From JAVBOP01 sp031550405 (GTDB taxonomy: Bacteria > Bacteroidota > Ignavibacteria > Kapaibacteriales > UBA2268), in contig JAVBOP010000171.1 in NCBI GenBank assembly GCA_031550405.1, positions 1 to 11,605 of the forward strand: DNA of 11,605 nucleotides, given 5' to 3'. The stretch's first letter is position 1. Each line of letters starts with the position of its first letter. Position numbers and translations under genes: made by a program. The notes below the pieces were generated by a model. It saw only the letters and a program-made list of their open reading frames with translations, made no database searches and had not been told where the DNA came from. Shown one piece after another: positions 1 to 6,276 of this stretch.

Positions 1-42
1 CATTGTTATTGTTGTTGTTCCTTTCGACACTATTCTTTAAAG

Positions 43-66
43 CTCCCTGAGCCTGTCGAAGGGGAG
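43..66. repeat. short hairpin repeat (CCTGAGCCTGTCGAAGG type)
   Basis: A 5-bp perfect stem, CTCCC (43-47) with GGGAG (62-66), encloses the core TGAGCCTGTCGAAG. On the minus strand the core reads CTTCGACAGGCTCAG, which I recognise as a short intergenic repeat scattered through many unrelated bacterial genomes; that statement is from memory. A partial second arm, CCTTTCGACA at 20-29, can pair with TGTCGAAGG at 54-62, so two foldings compete. The element lies downstream of the T9SS-cargo gene stop and could form a weak transcript-end hairpin, but no U-run follows. Confidence 0.5.
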
Positions 67-70
67 ACTA

Positions 71-154
71 TTCTGAATCAGGATGCTCAAAATTATAGGA
101 TTTACACGATTCTTTTCCTGAAAATCTTTTAATCTTCTAAATCATGATTCTGAA
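71..154. repeat. 84-bp imperfect palindromic intergenic repeat
   Basis: The ends TTCTGAATCAGGAT (71-84) and ATCATGATTCTGAA (141-154) are inverted copies, 12 of 14 positions. The interior also repeats loosely in the pattern AATC-N-T-N-TAAATC in both orientations (for example around 100-110 and 131-143), so the two halves are roughly reverse complements. The style (GATTCAGA and AATCCTTTAATC-like words) resembles dispersed repeats common between genes of Bacteroidota/Ignavibacteria, from memory. It starts about 27 bases past the stop codon of the upstream minus-strand gene. No coding potential is seen. Confidence 0.5.
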
Positions 155-180
155 TATATTTTCTCTTTCTTTCTCATAAC

Positions 181-1560
181 CTACTCCTTCACAAACTTAT
201 AAGTTCTTGAAAAACCATTACCTTGCAACATAATCACATAGCTGCCTTTGGCATAACCTGATACATCCAATACTATCTCCTTTTCTCCTTTTATACTGCT
301 TGCATATACTTCCTTCCCGCTTGTATCATGAATTATTAATTTTAATTCATTTAACTGTGTATTTTCTAATGGTATTGTAATTATTCCGCTGCTTGGGTTG
401 GGATATAGCAGGTTATCCGCTGCCTTGTCTTTTATATCACTATCATATTTAAATAAGCCAGTATAGTATTGACCAGCTGTACCTTCATCTTTGAAAATTG
501 CTACATAATATTCGTCATTATAATTATCAACAAGGTACGTATAATCCATCGTAAAGTTATTCAACTCCGTGCAGGTCAACGGATCATATTCTGAGGTTTC
601 CATATCTTTATAATTGCCATCTTCGCCTGTGCGATAGCTAATCATATAATTTTTGCTCATTATACAAATAGCCCCCCCCCCGAAATTAGGGGGTATTTTG
701 CACTCGGAAACTAAGTTAGCTTTATCATTTAAGTCATAAATCTTCATTCTGTTGTAATTCCAAGACATTGTATAGAGCTTATTATCTTTTGAAAGCCCTT
801 TTATTATAAAAAAGTCTAAATCATTATAAGGAAAATCTCCTTCAACAGACTTAAACTTGTATAATTCCTTATTTGTAGCAGCTTCATAAACAAGAAAATG
901 GCGGGTATGTTCCTCATAGTTTGGCGGGTCTGCATTTGGACCTACCACATAATATTTGCCATCGGAGGACACCTCTAAATCACGACAGGACGAAGAATAT
1001 TTTTTGCTGTATAGCTCCTCTTTGCTCTTCATGTCCCATATACTGAAATGCTTGTATATCATCTCACTCGAATTTTGGTCAGGGTTCCACCTTGGAGCAA
1101 GTACATATAATTTTTGGTCATCTGGGCTGAAACGAACATTATAACTACCAAATCCTCCCGTACCGCCAACGGACTCTGAAGGAATGCTATCAATTAATTT
1201 AAAATCTTCTGCTATGTCATAGATAGCAATATAGTTATAATACTTCTTGGGCGGAATAGAGCTTTCAAGTGGATTCATCACAACAAGCCATCTGCCGTCA
1301 TGCGATATATCCCCATCTCCTTCGGCAGCTATGGATATTAGCTTTTTACCATTAGTGGCATCAAGCACCACAACATGAGCACCTGTTAAAGATATTATTT
1401 TCGTTCCATCGTAGGAAAATCTTGGAGTACCGGTTACTGCCCCCGTTTCCCACACTTTTGTCATTTGTGCTTTTGCAGCTGGCGGGAACGCTGCTACGCC
1501 AAGCATTATAGCTGCCATACCTGCGAGCAATAATGCCTTTTTGAGTGTGTGCTTTTTCAT
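181..1560 (-). CDS. secreted beta-propeller-like protein with T9SS C-terminal sorting domain
   Basis: Predicted 459-residue secreted protein. A lysine-rich N-terminus and hydrophobic core (residues 1-32, ending A-K-A-Q) form a signal peptide for Sec export. Residues about 33-380 contain recurring units such as FSYDGTKI, ISHDGRWLVV, FSPDDQKLYVL and VSSDGKYYVV, typical of WD40/YVTN-like propeller blades. The last 77 residues (about 383-459), beginning NLLYPNPSSG, are a classical Por_Secre_tail sorting domain, so the protein should cross the outer membrane by type IX secretion and be released or anchored at the surface. The start is ATG at 1560: AGGAGG at 1570-1575 is 9 nt upstream, whereas the in-frame GTG at 1569 touches the ribosome site. 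Residues 294-297 (GGGA) are encoded by ten consecutive G; a slip there would remove the sorting domain. Binding partner or enzymatic role is unknown. Confidence 0.85.
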   Translation of the reverse strand: MKKHTLKKALLLAGMAAIMLGVAAFPPAAKAQMTKVWETGAVTGTPRFSYDGTKIISLTGAHVVVLDATNGKKLISIAAEGDGDISHDGRWLVVMNPLESSIPPKKYYNYIAIYDIAEDFKLIDSIPSESVGGTGGFGSYNVRFSPDDQKLYVLAPRWNPDQNSSEMIYKHFSIWDMKSKEELYSKKYSSSCRDLEVSSDGKYYVVGPNADPPNYEEHTRHFLVYEAATNKELYKFKSVEGDFPYNDLDFFIIKGLSKDNKLYTMSWNYNRMKIYDLNDKANLVSECKIPPNFGGGAICIMSKNYMISYRTGEDGNYKDMETSEYDPLTCTELNNFTMDYTYLVDNYNDEYYVAIFKDEGTAGQYYTGLFKYDSDIKDKAADNLLYPNPSSGIITIPLENTQLNELKLIIHDTSGKEVYASSIKGEKEIVLDVSGYAKGSYVIMLQGNGFSRTYKFVKE

Positions 1561-1569
1561 TGTTTGCAC

Positions 1570-1575
1570 CCTCCT
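1570..1575 (-). promoter_or_regulatory. Shine-Dalgarno site AGGAGG, sets the start at 1560
   Basis: The minus strand reads AAAAAGGAGGG immediately before the T9SS-cargo gene. The 9-nt gap to ATG at 1560 is normal, while the GTG three codons earlier directly abuts the site. A strong site is notable because most other genes here lack one; the other clear case is korB. Confidence 0.75.
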
Positions 1576-1610
1576 TTTTCGATAATAGTGAGTAAAAAAT
1601 TTATTATATT

Positions 1611-1644
1611 TAAACTTAAGAAATTACACTGAATAAATTGCAAA
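1611..1644 (-). promoter_or_regulatory. candidate Bacteroidetes-type promoter for the T9SS-cargo gene
   Basis: On the minus strand TTTG (1641-1644) is followed after 22 nt by TAAGTTTA (1611-1618). The latter matches the Bacteroidetes -7 consensus TAnnTTTG at five of six fixed positions. This places the transcript start about 40-50 nt before ATG 1560. The spacing is at the long end of what is known for this promoter class, so the call is tentative. Confidence 0.3.
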
Positions 1645-1690
1645 TATTTTTTCATTGATTTGATTAATTAATATTTATAAATAAAAAAAT

Positions 1691-1729
1691 ACACCTTTTT
1701 TTATCATTCATGAATGACAAAAAAGATGT
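1691..1729. repeat. 39-bp near-perfect loopless palindrome
   Basis: The arms at 1691-1710 and 1711-1729 are reverse complements except for two mismatches and one bulged base, centred on ATTCATGAAT. The T-run lies on the left arm and the A-run on the right, so no U-tract follows the hairpin on either strand, unlike an intrinsic terminator. It may be a cruciform-forming site, a decayed insertion-sequence end or a regulator site. It lies upstream of the T9SS-cargo gene. Confidence 0.55.
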
Positions 1730-2042
1730 ATTACTAATTAAATTATATATTTTATTATCGGTTACATTGTAGTCGAATTTATAATACAGGCTTGCAGGCA
1801 GGGCAAAAGCTACCCCTTTCCAATATTGGAAGTAAGCAGGCAAAGGAATAGCGCAAAGCAAAATATACATGATATTAATATTCTGCATGCTATCTAACTT
1901 GTCTAAAAATAAGAGCTTATGACGTATCTTTGACGCTATGTTTTTGTATAGAATATTCACGATAACCTCTATATAAATTTCATTCCGCAAAATTATAAAA
2001 TATTTCTCGTACATCCTACAATTATTATTATTTTTTTAAATT
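1730..2042. other. gene-free AT-rich stretch
   Basis: No supported gene. A minus-strand open frame (1664-2014) would give 116 residues rich in Ile, Asn, Tyr and Lys, but it has no convincing ribosome site, overlaps the 1691-1729 palindrome and resembles no family I know. A short GC-richer island at about 1790-1860 (words GCAGGCTTGCAGGCAGGG and AAGCAGGCAAAGG) stands out in composition and may be debris of a former gene or insertion. The stretch ends exactly where the IS630-type element begins. Confidence 0.4.
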
Positions 2043-2474
2043 TATACCATTTGCTAATACAAGTTTGTAGTGTAATTGCATGAACATATTGAAGCTACCT
2101 CCTTTTTTGTCAATGAATTTGTTAAAAGCATAAGCGCCAATATTTGCAGGTGCTTGCTCTGATTTTGCTTTGTGAAATGCAGTGTTATCTAAGAGGATTA
2201 TTCTAAATTTATTTTCATTTTGTTTGGGAAATTCGTCAATAAAATATCGAAAAAGAACGTCATCTCAGTGTGATTTTGTCTGAATATTTTTTTATCTGTA
2301 TTAACATTTTTATGCGAAGAGTAAAAAGCGTTCCCGCATGTTTTCTTAATAAATTTTCAAGCTCTCGTTCACTTTCTACAACATTAATGATTTTTATTTT
2401 AAAATCTACATGCAAATATCCTATTTTTTTAGGGAAAACGAAGTAACTATAAATTTGTATTAGCAAAGGGGATA
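2043..2474 (-). mobile_element. internally deleted IS630-type element (MITE-like) with 29-bp inverted ends
   Basis: The ends 2043-2071 and 2446-2474 are inverted repeats matching at 25 of 29 positions, with the identical core TTTGCTAATACAA. Both ends carry TA at the outer edge (2043-2044 and 2473-2474), consistent with the TA target duplication of the IS630/Tc1 group. The interior codes on the minus strand for two separated pieces of an IS630-like transposase in different frames, so the central part has been lost. At about 0.43 kb it cannot encode its own transposase and could move only in trans. It is inserted about 10 nt beyond the stop codon of the pseudouridine synthase gene, where it may supply a transcript end. 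Family assignment rests on motif recognition, not a database search. Confidence 0.65.
2136..2382 (-). pseudogene. IS630-family transposase fragments (N-terminal and DDE pieces)
   Basis: The first piece (2263-2382) reads VVESERELENLLRKHAG and continues TLFTLRIKMLIQIKK. This resembles the N-terminal helical region before the helix-turn-helix of IS630 transposases. The frame then stops at TGA 2260-2262. The second piece (2136-2264, another frame) contains FRIILLDNTAFHKAK, the typical second-aspartate region of the DDE_3 domain (hhLDNxxxH). The helix-turn-helix, the first aspartate and the Pro-Pro-Tyr-Ser-Pro-Glu-Leu-Asn region carrying the third acid are missing. The frame of the second piece runs out through the left inverted repeat. 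The fragments cannot make an active enzyme. Confidence 0.6.
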
Positions 2475-2483
2475 GCATGCGCT

Positions 2484-3224
2484 TTATGCTTGAGCATATT
2501 TTTCCAAAACTTGAATTAAGGCAGATAAATCTTTGGGCAAAGGAGCAGATATATTTATTAATTTTTTTTCATAATCAGGATTGGGATGTATGAACTCAAT
2601 CTCTGTGGCATGTAAAGCTGGACGGGAAATTATAGGAATTTCGCAGGTGTTTTTCTTTAAATTAAATTTTCGCTTAATTGAAGACAGCATAAATTCTGAA
2701 GCGCTGCCGTACATACCATCGGCAATCAGTGGATTGCCTATTGCAGCAGTATGCGCTCGCAGCTGGTGCAGACGCCCGGTTTTAAGCTGTGCCTGAATCA
2801 AAGTGGCATTTTTAAACCTCCTGATAACCTTAATAACCGTAAGCGAAGCTTTGCCTCGAGATGACGGAATAACTCCATCTTTGCGCCCTGGATTTTGCAG
2901 CAGCGGAATATCGATTTCCATTTCATCATCGTGAATAACGCCAGAAGCGACAGCTGTGTATATTTTCCTTATTGTATGGCTTGCAAATTGATTATTCAGA
3001 AATGCGTGTGCTTCGGGCGTTTTCGCAAAAAGCAATATGCCGGTAGTTCCAAAATCCAGCCTGTGAATTATGAATATTTTTTCATAATTCTGCCTTAATA
3101 TACCGCTTACCGAGGGCAGCGTGTTGTCATATCTATCAGGAATGCTGAGTAGCCCCGCAGGCTTATTGACAGCAATTATACAATCATCTTCAAATAAAAT
3201 ATTCAATTTATGGCTATTTATCAT
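2484..3224 (-). CDS. RluA-family RNA pseudouridine synthase
   Basis: A 246-residue cytoplasmic enzyme predicted to isomerise specific uridines of rRNA or tRNA to pseudouridine. Visible motifs, in order: NKPAGL (20-25); HRLD (54-57), whose Asp57 is the catalytic nucleophile; GRKDGV (113-118), part of the family's central region; and TGRLHQLRAH (149-158), the conserved uridine-pocket motif. A C-terminal ALHA segment packs near the active site in relatives. There is no N-terminal S4 domain, so it is of the short RluA/TruC-like type. The residues after HRLD are FGTTG instead of the commoner R/K-D-T-S-G; the catalytic Asp is kept. ATG 3224 is preferred to the in-frame TTG at 3227. The ATG is 4 nt after the stop of the upstream 854-codon gene, so translation is probably coupled and both sit on one transcript. 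The RNA target cannot be inferred. Confidence 0.9.
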   Translation of the reverse strand: MINSHKLNILFEDDCIIAVNKPAGLLSIPDRYDNTLPSVSGILRQNYEKIFIIHRLDFGTTGILLFAKTPEAHAFLNNQFASHTIRKIYTAVASGVIHDDEMEIDIPLLQNPGRKDGVIPSSRGKASLTVIKVIRRFKNATLIQAQLKTGRLHQLRAHTAAIGNPLIADGMYGSASEFMLSSIKRKFNLKKNTCEIPIISRPALHATEIEFIHPNPDYEKKLINISAPLPKDLSALIQVLEKYAQA

Positions 3225-3228
3225 CAAA

Positions 3229-5793
3229 TTACGGTAAGTAGTAGAAATAATTAATAAATGTGCTTATGTTATAACTGCTTTCATAGAAGAACACCGGTAC
3301 AATAACGAAGACAAAAAGTGCTGCCAAGCCGATTGAGTATACTTTTATTTTTGGAGTATCGAACACGACAGAACATGCCTTAAGCAGTCTAAAAACAGAC
3401 CAGATAAGCAATGCCAATACTATTACGGAAAAGATTCCCATGTATGCGTCAGAAAGCATTAGGAGGCGCGAAAACAGTATGCTTATCGGAAGTAAAAATA
3501 CGAACGGCAGGAACGCCCAAACGACGATTGTGATTGTGTTGCCAATAAATATTCTTGCTCTGAGTAAAATGGCTGCAAGGCGCAATATCAGGGCGCCAAG
3601 TAATATCTTCATTGCGATAATGCAGGTGAATAAAAATAACAGGATTTCAGGCTGCCAAGCCGCTATAAACAACACATCCAATAGCGAGCTGAAAGGTATC
3701 AGCGCACGGAAGAAGTAGTTGTAGTCCAAGTCGCTGCGCAAGGCAATCATTGCGGATGCGAAGCATAGCGATACAGAGAATGCGATTATCAGCGCTAAAA
3801 TTATGGTCTGAGATATTGACATTATGCGGTTATCGCGGATATCGGCGTAAAAATTATATGGGCGTAGGATTGCCCGGACGAAATATTCGCGGAAACGCTT
3901 GTAACGATTAAGTATCAGCAATAATGCGAGCAAAACCACAAACCCTAAAACAGTGTAAGTTACAGGCGTTTCGCTTTCATAAGTGCCAGCATTTAGAAGC
4001 GGCAATTTTTCATTATTCAGCAATGACTTCACAAGCAAAAACGATAAGCGCGTATTGCGGTAGCCGTCAGTTAAACCATTGGTTTCATTGTAGTTATCAT
4101 AATAATCTATTGCCAGAACCGGATAATTCGTCTTGCAGTCATTAAACGAATTTATTAAACAGCCGGCAACTTTTGCAGATTTGGAAATGGAATAGCAGCT
4201 TTTGATAAAATACGCCTGATGCTCAAGTGAATTTGTGCTTGAATAACCAGCGTGATTGTCCGGCTGAACAATGCTTGAAAAGCTGAATACAACAGGTATT
4301 TCTAATTTTTTTTTCATTTCCTCCAGCTCAACTTTGATTTGTTCATAAGGCATGTTTTTTCGCAGGTTCGCACAAATAAAATCAAATCCGTCTGCATCAA
4401 ATGTTTCAATCCCCAACTCAACAGTCTTATATTTCAGAAATTGCAGCTGTTTTACCGAAGCAAGCAAATCCTTTGTAAGCAACGAATATTTTTCGCATTC
4501 ATACACAGCGTTGCCCAATCCCAAAGCAAAAAATGAAACGTTATTGGAATATGAATTTACAATCCTTGATAAAATATTTTTCGAACTGGCAACAACCTCT
4601 TCATGTGCAACAATCTCCTGCGGCGTATTATAAAGTGGCATTTCTATAAGCATCATCAAGCCATATTTATCACATAAATAAGCAAGATACGGATGCGGAG
4701 GATGATATTGAAATTTTATTGCATTCGCACCAAGTATTTTTATGGATTTAATATCCTCTTCCATCCTATAAGCAGTTAAAGTATTATTCACGGATTGAAA
4801 ATATTCACTATACGCAACCGCTTTAATTTCAACAGGATTACCATTCAAAACAATACCTTTGCCTTTGGTGTGTGTTATTTTTTTTAAACCAATATTAATA
4901 AAATAATCATCTATCAAATTTCCGCCTTGAAATATATATACTCTCAGCATATACAGTTCCGGCGATTCGATAGACCATGCTTTCAGACTGGCGCAAGGAA
5001 TATTGACCTTCAAATTAATCGTTCTTGAGTCCTCAACCGTCAAAAATTTGCTCTCAGGCTGCAGCATTTCCGCTTTGCCGGTTTGCTTGTTAAACAGCTG
5101 ATATTCAAGCCTTATCTGCGTTTTCTTCGTGCCAACGCCAGAATTTGACGAATCATTTTTACTGCTCAGCACATCGTCAATCTGCCCCGCCGAGCAAAAT
5201 ATATTAGCCTCAATATTTGCATTTTCTTTAGCAAAATATTTAACTTCACTTATCCATATTTTCGACGTCGCCACTAAAAACGGCTCCCGAATTATACCCT
5301 TTACTGTTTGTGGAGAATTAAAAACTGCAATGTTTAATTGGTTTTCTAATTTTGAATTTTCAAGAAAAATTAATTTTAATTCATTATTCCCGATTTTGAT
5401 TGACTTGCTCGGAATTGCAATATCAATCGGCACCAAACCACCATCGTATTTTATCAAAAAATCATCATTAAAATATATTTCAACCTGTCCTTCCAATCCG
5501 GGGAAAATAAAGTGTAAATTTTTATTTTTAACAGTATTGTCGTCTAATCTTATGTCTTTTTTATAAGTTACGGATTTGCGGTTCGTTTCAGTAAAAGGCA
5601 CCGCCGCGCTATTATTCCACGCAGCATTATCATAACTTTTCTGCCAAGTTCCCGCAAGCGAAATAACAGTTCGATACTGCGAATGCATCAATTCGTGCAC
5701 CTGCGCTGAATCAAGCGCTTTGTACGCAGCATTCGAAGACAGATTTGCCGATAACAAGGCAATTATAATCAATATTTTTAAATTTATTTTCAT
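3229..5793 (-). CDS. GH2-like (probably inactive) exported domain fused to polytopic membrane domain
   Basis: An 854-residue envelope protein. A signal peptide or membrane anchor (1-22) precedes a GH2 sugar-binding jelly-roll (about 45-180: LAGTW, FPGLEGQVEIYFND), an immunoglobulin-like domain (about 180-305) and a TIM-barrel-like domain (about 306-590). The barrel shows LNGNPVEIKAVAYSEYF, MEEDIKSIKILGANAIKFQYHPPHP and LCDKYGLMMLIEMP, all clear GH2/beta-galactosidase-type landmarks. The general acid/base site, normally S-L-G-N-E, reads GLGNA (425-429), and the nucleophile strand, normally tEyG-like, reads PVVFSFSS (500-507). Both catalytic glutamates therefore appear absent, and the domain may bind glycans or proteins instead of hydrolysing. 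Six or seven transmembrane segments follow (about 611-629, 661-685, 700-738, 751-778, 786-803, 819-836), with RPYNFYADIRDN between the first two; this layout recalls Yip1-type membrane domains. It lies directly upstream of the pseudouridine synthase gene. No clear ribosome site is visible. The fold is fairly sure, the function unknown. Confidence 0.75.
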   Translation of the reverse strand: MKINLKILIIIALLSANLSSNAAYKALDSAQVHELMHSQYRTVISLAGTWQKSYDNAAWNNSAAVPFTETNRKSVTYKKDIRLDDNTVKNKNLHFIFPGLEGQVEIYFNDDFLIKYDGGLVPIDIAIPSKSIKIGNNELKLIFLENSKLENQLNIAVFNSPQTVKGIIREPFLVATSKIWISEVKYFAKENANIEANIFCSAGQIDDVLSSKNDSSNSGVGTKKTQIRLEYQLFNKQTGKAEMLQPESKFLTVEDSRTINLKVNIPCASLKAWSIESPELYMLRVYIFQGGNLIDDYFINIGLKKITHTKGKGIVLNGNPVEIKAVAYSEYFQSVNNTLTAYRMEEDIKSIKILGANAIKFQYHPPHPYLAYLCDKYGLMMLIEMPLYNTPQEIVAHEEVVASSKNILSRIVNSYSNNVSFFALGLGNAVYECEKYSLLTKDLLASVKQLQFLKYKTVELGIETFDADGFDFICANLRKNMPYEQIKVELEEMKKKLEIPVVFSFSSIVQPDNHAGYSSTNSLEHQAYFIKSCYSISKSAKVAGCLINSFNDCKTNYPVLAIDYYDNYNETNGLTDGYRNTRLSFLLVKSLLNNEKLPLLNAGTYESETPVTYTVLGFVVLLALLLILNRYKRFREYFVRAILRPYNFYADIRDNRIMSISQTIILALIIAFSVSLCFASAMIALRSDLDYNYFFRALIPFSSLLDVLFIAAWQPEILLFLFTCIIAMKILLGALILRLAAILLRARIFIGNTITIVVWAFLPFVFLLPISILFSRLLMLSDAYMGIFSVIVLALLIWSVFRLLKACSVVFDTPKIKVYSIGLAALFVFVIVPVFFYESSYNISTFINYFYYLP

Positions 5794-5824
5794 ATATTTT
5801 CAATTTGTTCAATATCTAATCTTG

Positions 5825-5832
5825 CAAAATTA
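5825..5832 (-). promoter_or_regulatory. candidate -7 box TAATTTTG for the GH2-membrane gene
   Basis: The minus strand reads TAATTTTG, an exact match to the Bacteroidetes -7 consensus TAnnTTTG, about 31 nt before ATG 5793. No TTG/TTTG is seen at the usual upstream distance, so only half of the promoter is supported. Confidence 0.35.
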
Positions 5833-5919
5833 CGAAAAAAAGACGATATGATAATTTGGCACACCCCAAAGCATCAATTACAAATATACTTAATTTTTGC
5901 TTTATGTTGTAGCTATGCA

Positions 5920-6176
5920 CTGTTCACACAAATTGGATAATTTTTTTGTATACTTGTGTTATAAAATTGATAGAAAATGAATACAAATTTATAGAGGCTT
6001 GCTTTCCAGTTCAGCGTGGAAACGTTAACTTGAGCAATTTAGATGCCCTGAATACTATACTGTCTCGGGTTGCGTTAGATTTTTACCTTTCTGAAGGATT
6101 TTCACCCAATGCGATAAAACTGACATAATGTTCATATAGCATAATCTATTTGTTAAGTAATTGCGGTGAAAAACAG
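5920..6176 (+). mobile_element. internally deleted IS5-type element remnant
   Basis: About 0.26 kb containing the two ends of an IS5-family transposase reading frame with the middle missing. The possible inverted ends are CTGTTCACACAAATT (5920-5934) and the reverse complement of AATTGCGGTGAAAAACAG (6159-6176). They align only with a gap and several mismatches, so the borders are provisional. The element sits in the spacer between the divergent GH2-membrane gene and korA, about 100 nt before korA, and could affect expression of either. It is non-autonomous. Confidence 0.5.
5946..6136 (+). pseudogene. IS5-family transposase, N- and C-terminal ends only
   Basis: Residues encoded at 5970-6062 read IENEYKFIEACFPVQRGNV and continue NLSNLDALNTIL. 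This matches the start of IS5-family (DUF4096-type) transposases, where 'P.QRGN...LDvLNAILY' normally leads into 'GCKWRALP'. The resemblance stops at 6062. In a different frame, 6077-6136 reads VRFLPF, a stop, then RIFTQCDKTDIMFI. This matches the usual C-terminal end 'RRLKGFRRIFTRYDKxDiMF'. The catalytic DDE core between them is gone. The nominal 60-codon frame across the junction is therefore a chimera, not a gene. Confidence 0.65.
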
Positions 6177-6276
6177 ATTATTTTTTTTTATCTCGAAAAC
6201 ATTTCTTAATTTTAAGTTTTTATCTTACATATCCCTATTGCAATTAGATATCCATAAACATATATAACATATAATA

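Noticed and set aside
1567..1569. GTG start for the T9SS-cargo protein
   Set aside because: It abuts the AGGAGG site with no spacer; ATG 1560 has a normal 9-nt spacing and begins a typical signal peptide.
1691..1729. Intrinsic terminator
   Set aside because: The T-run precedes and the A-run follows the palindrome centre on both strands, so no U-tract would follow the hairpin.
1664..2014. 116-residue minus-strand open frame
   Set aside because: Low-complexity Ile/Asn/Tyr/Lys composition, no ribosome site, overlaps the 1691-1729 palindrome and matches no known family. The segment IPLPAYFQYWK briefly suggested an IS630 'PAYSPELNP' motif, but it lies outside the inverted repeats that bound the IS630 element and does not continue as expected.
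2260..2478. 72-residue minus-strand open frame as a gene
   Set aside because: It begins inside the element's inverted repeat and covers only the N-terminal piece of a transposase, so it is annotated as part of the pseudogene.
5980..5994. 15-base word AATACAAATTTATAG shared with the IS630 end (2447-2461, opposite strand)
   Set aside because: The two elements belong to different families and the match does not extend; a 15-base AT-rich coincidence in this composition is plausible.
5946..6128. 60-residue plus-strand open frame as a small gene
   Set aside because: It is a chimera across the internal deletion of an IS5 transposase. The natural C-terminal part continues in a different frame.
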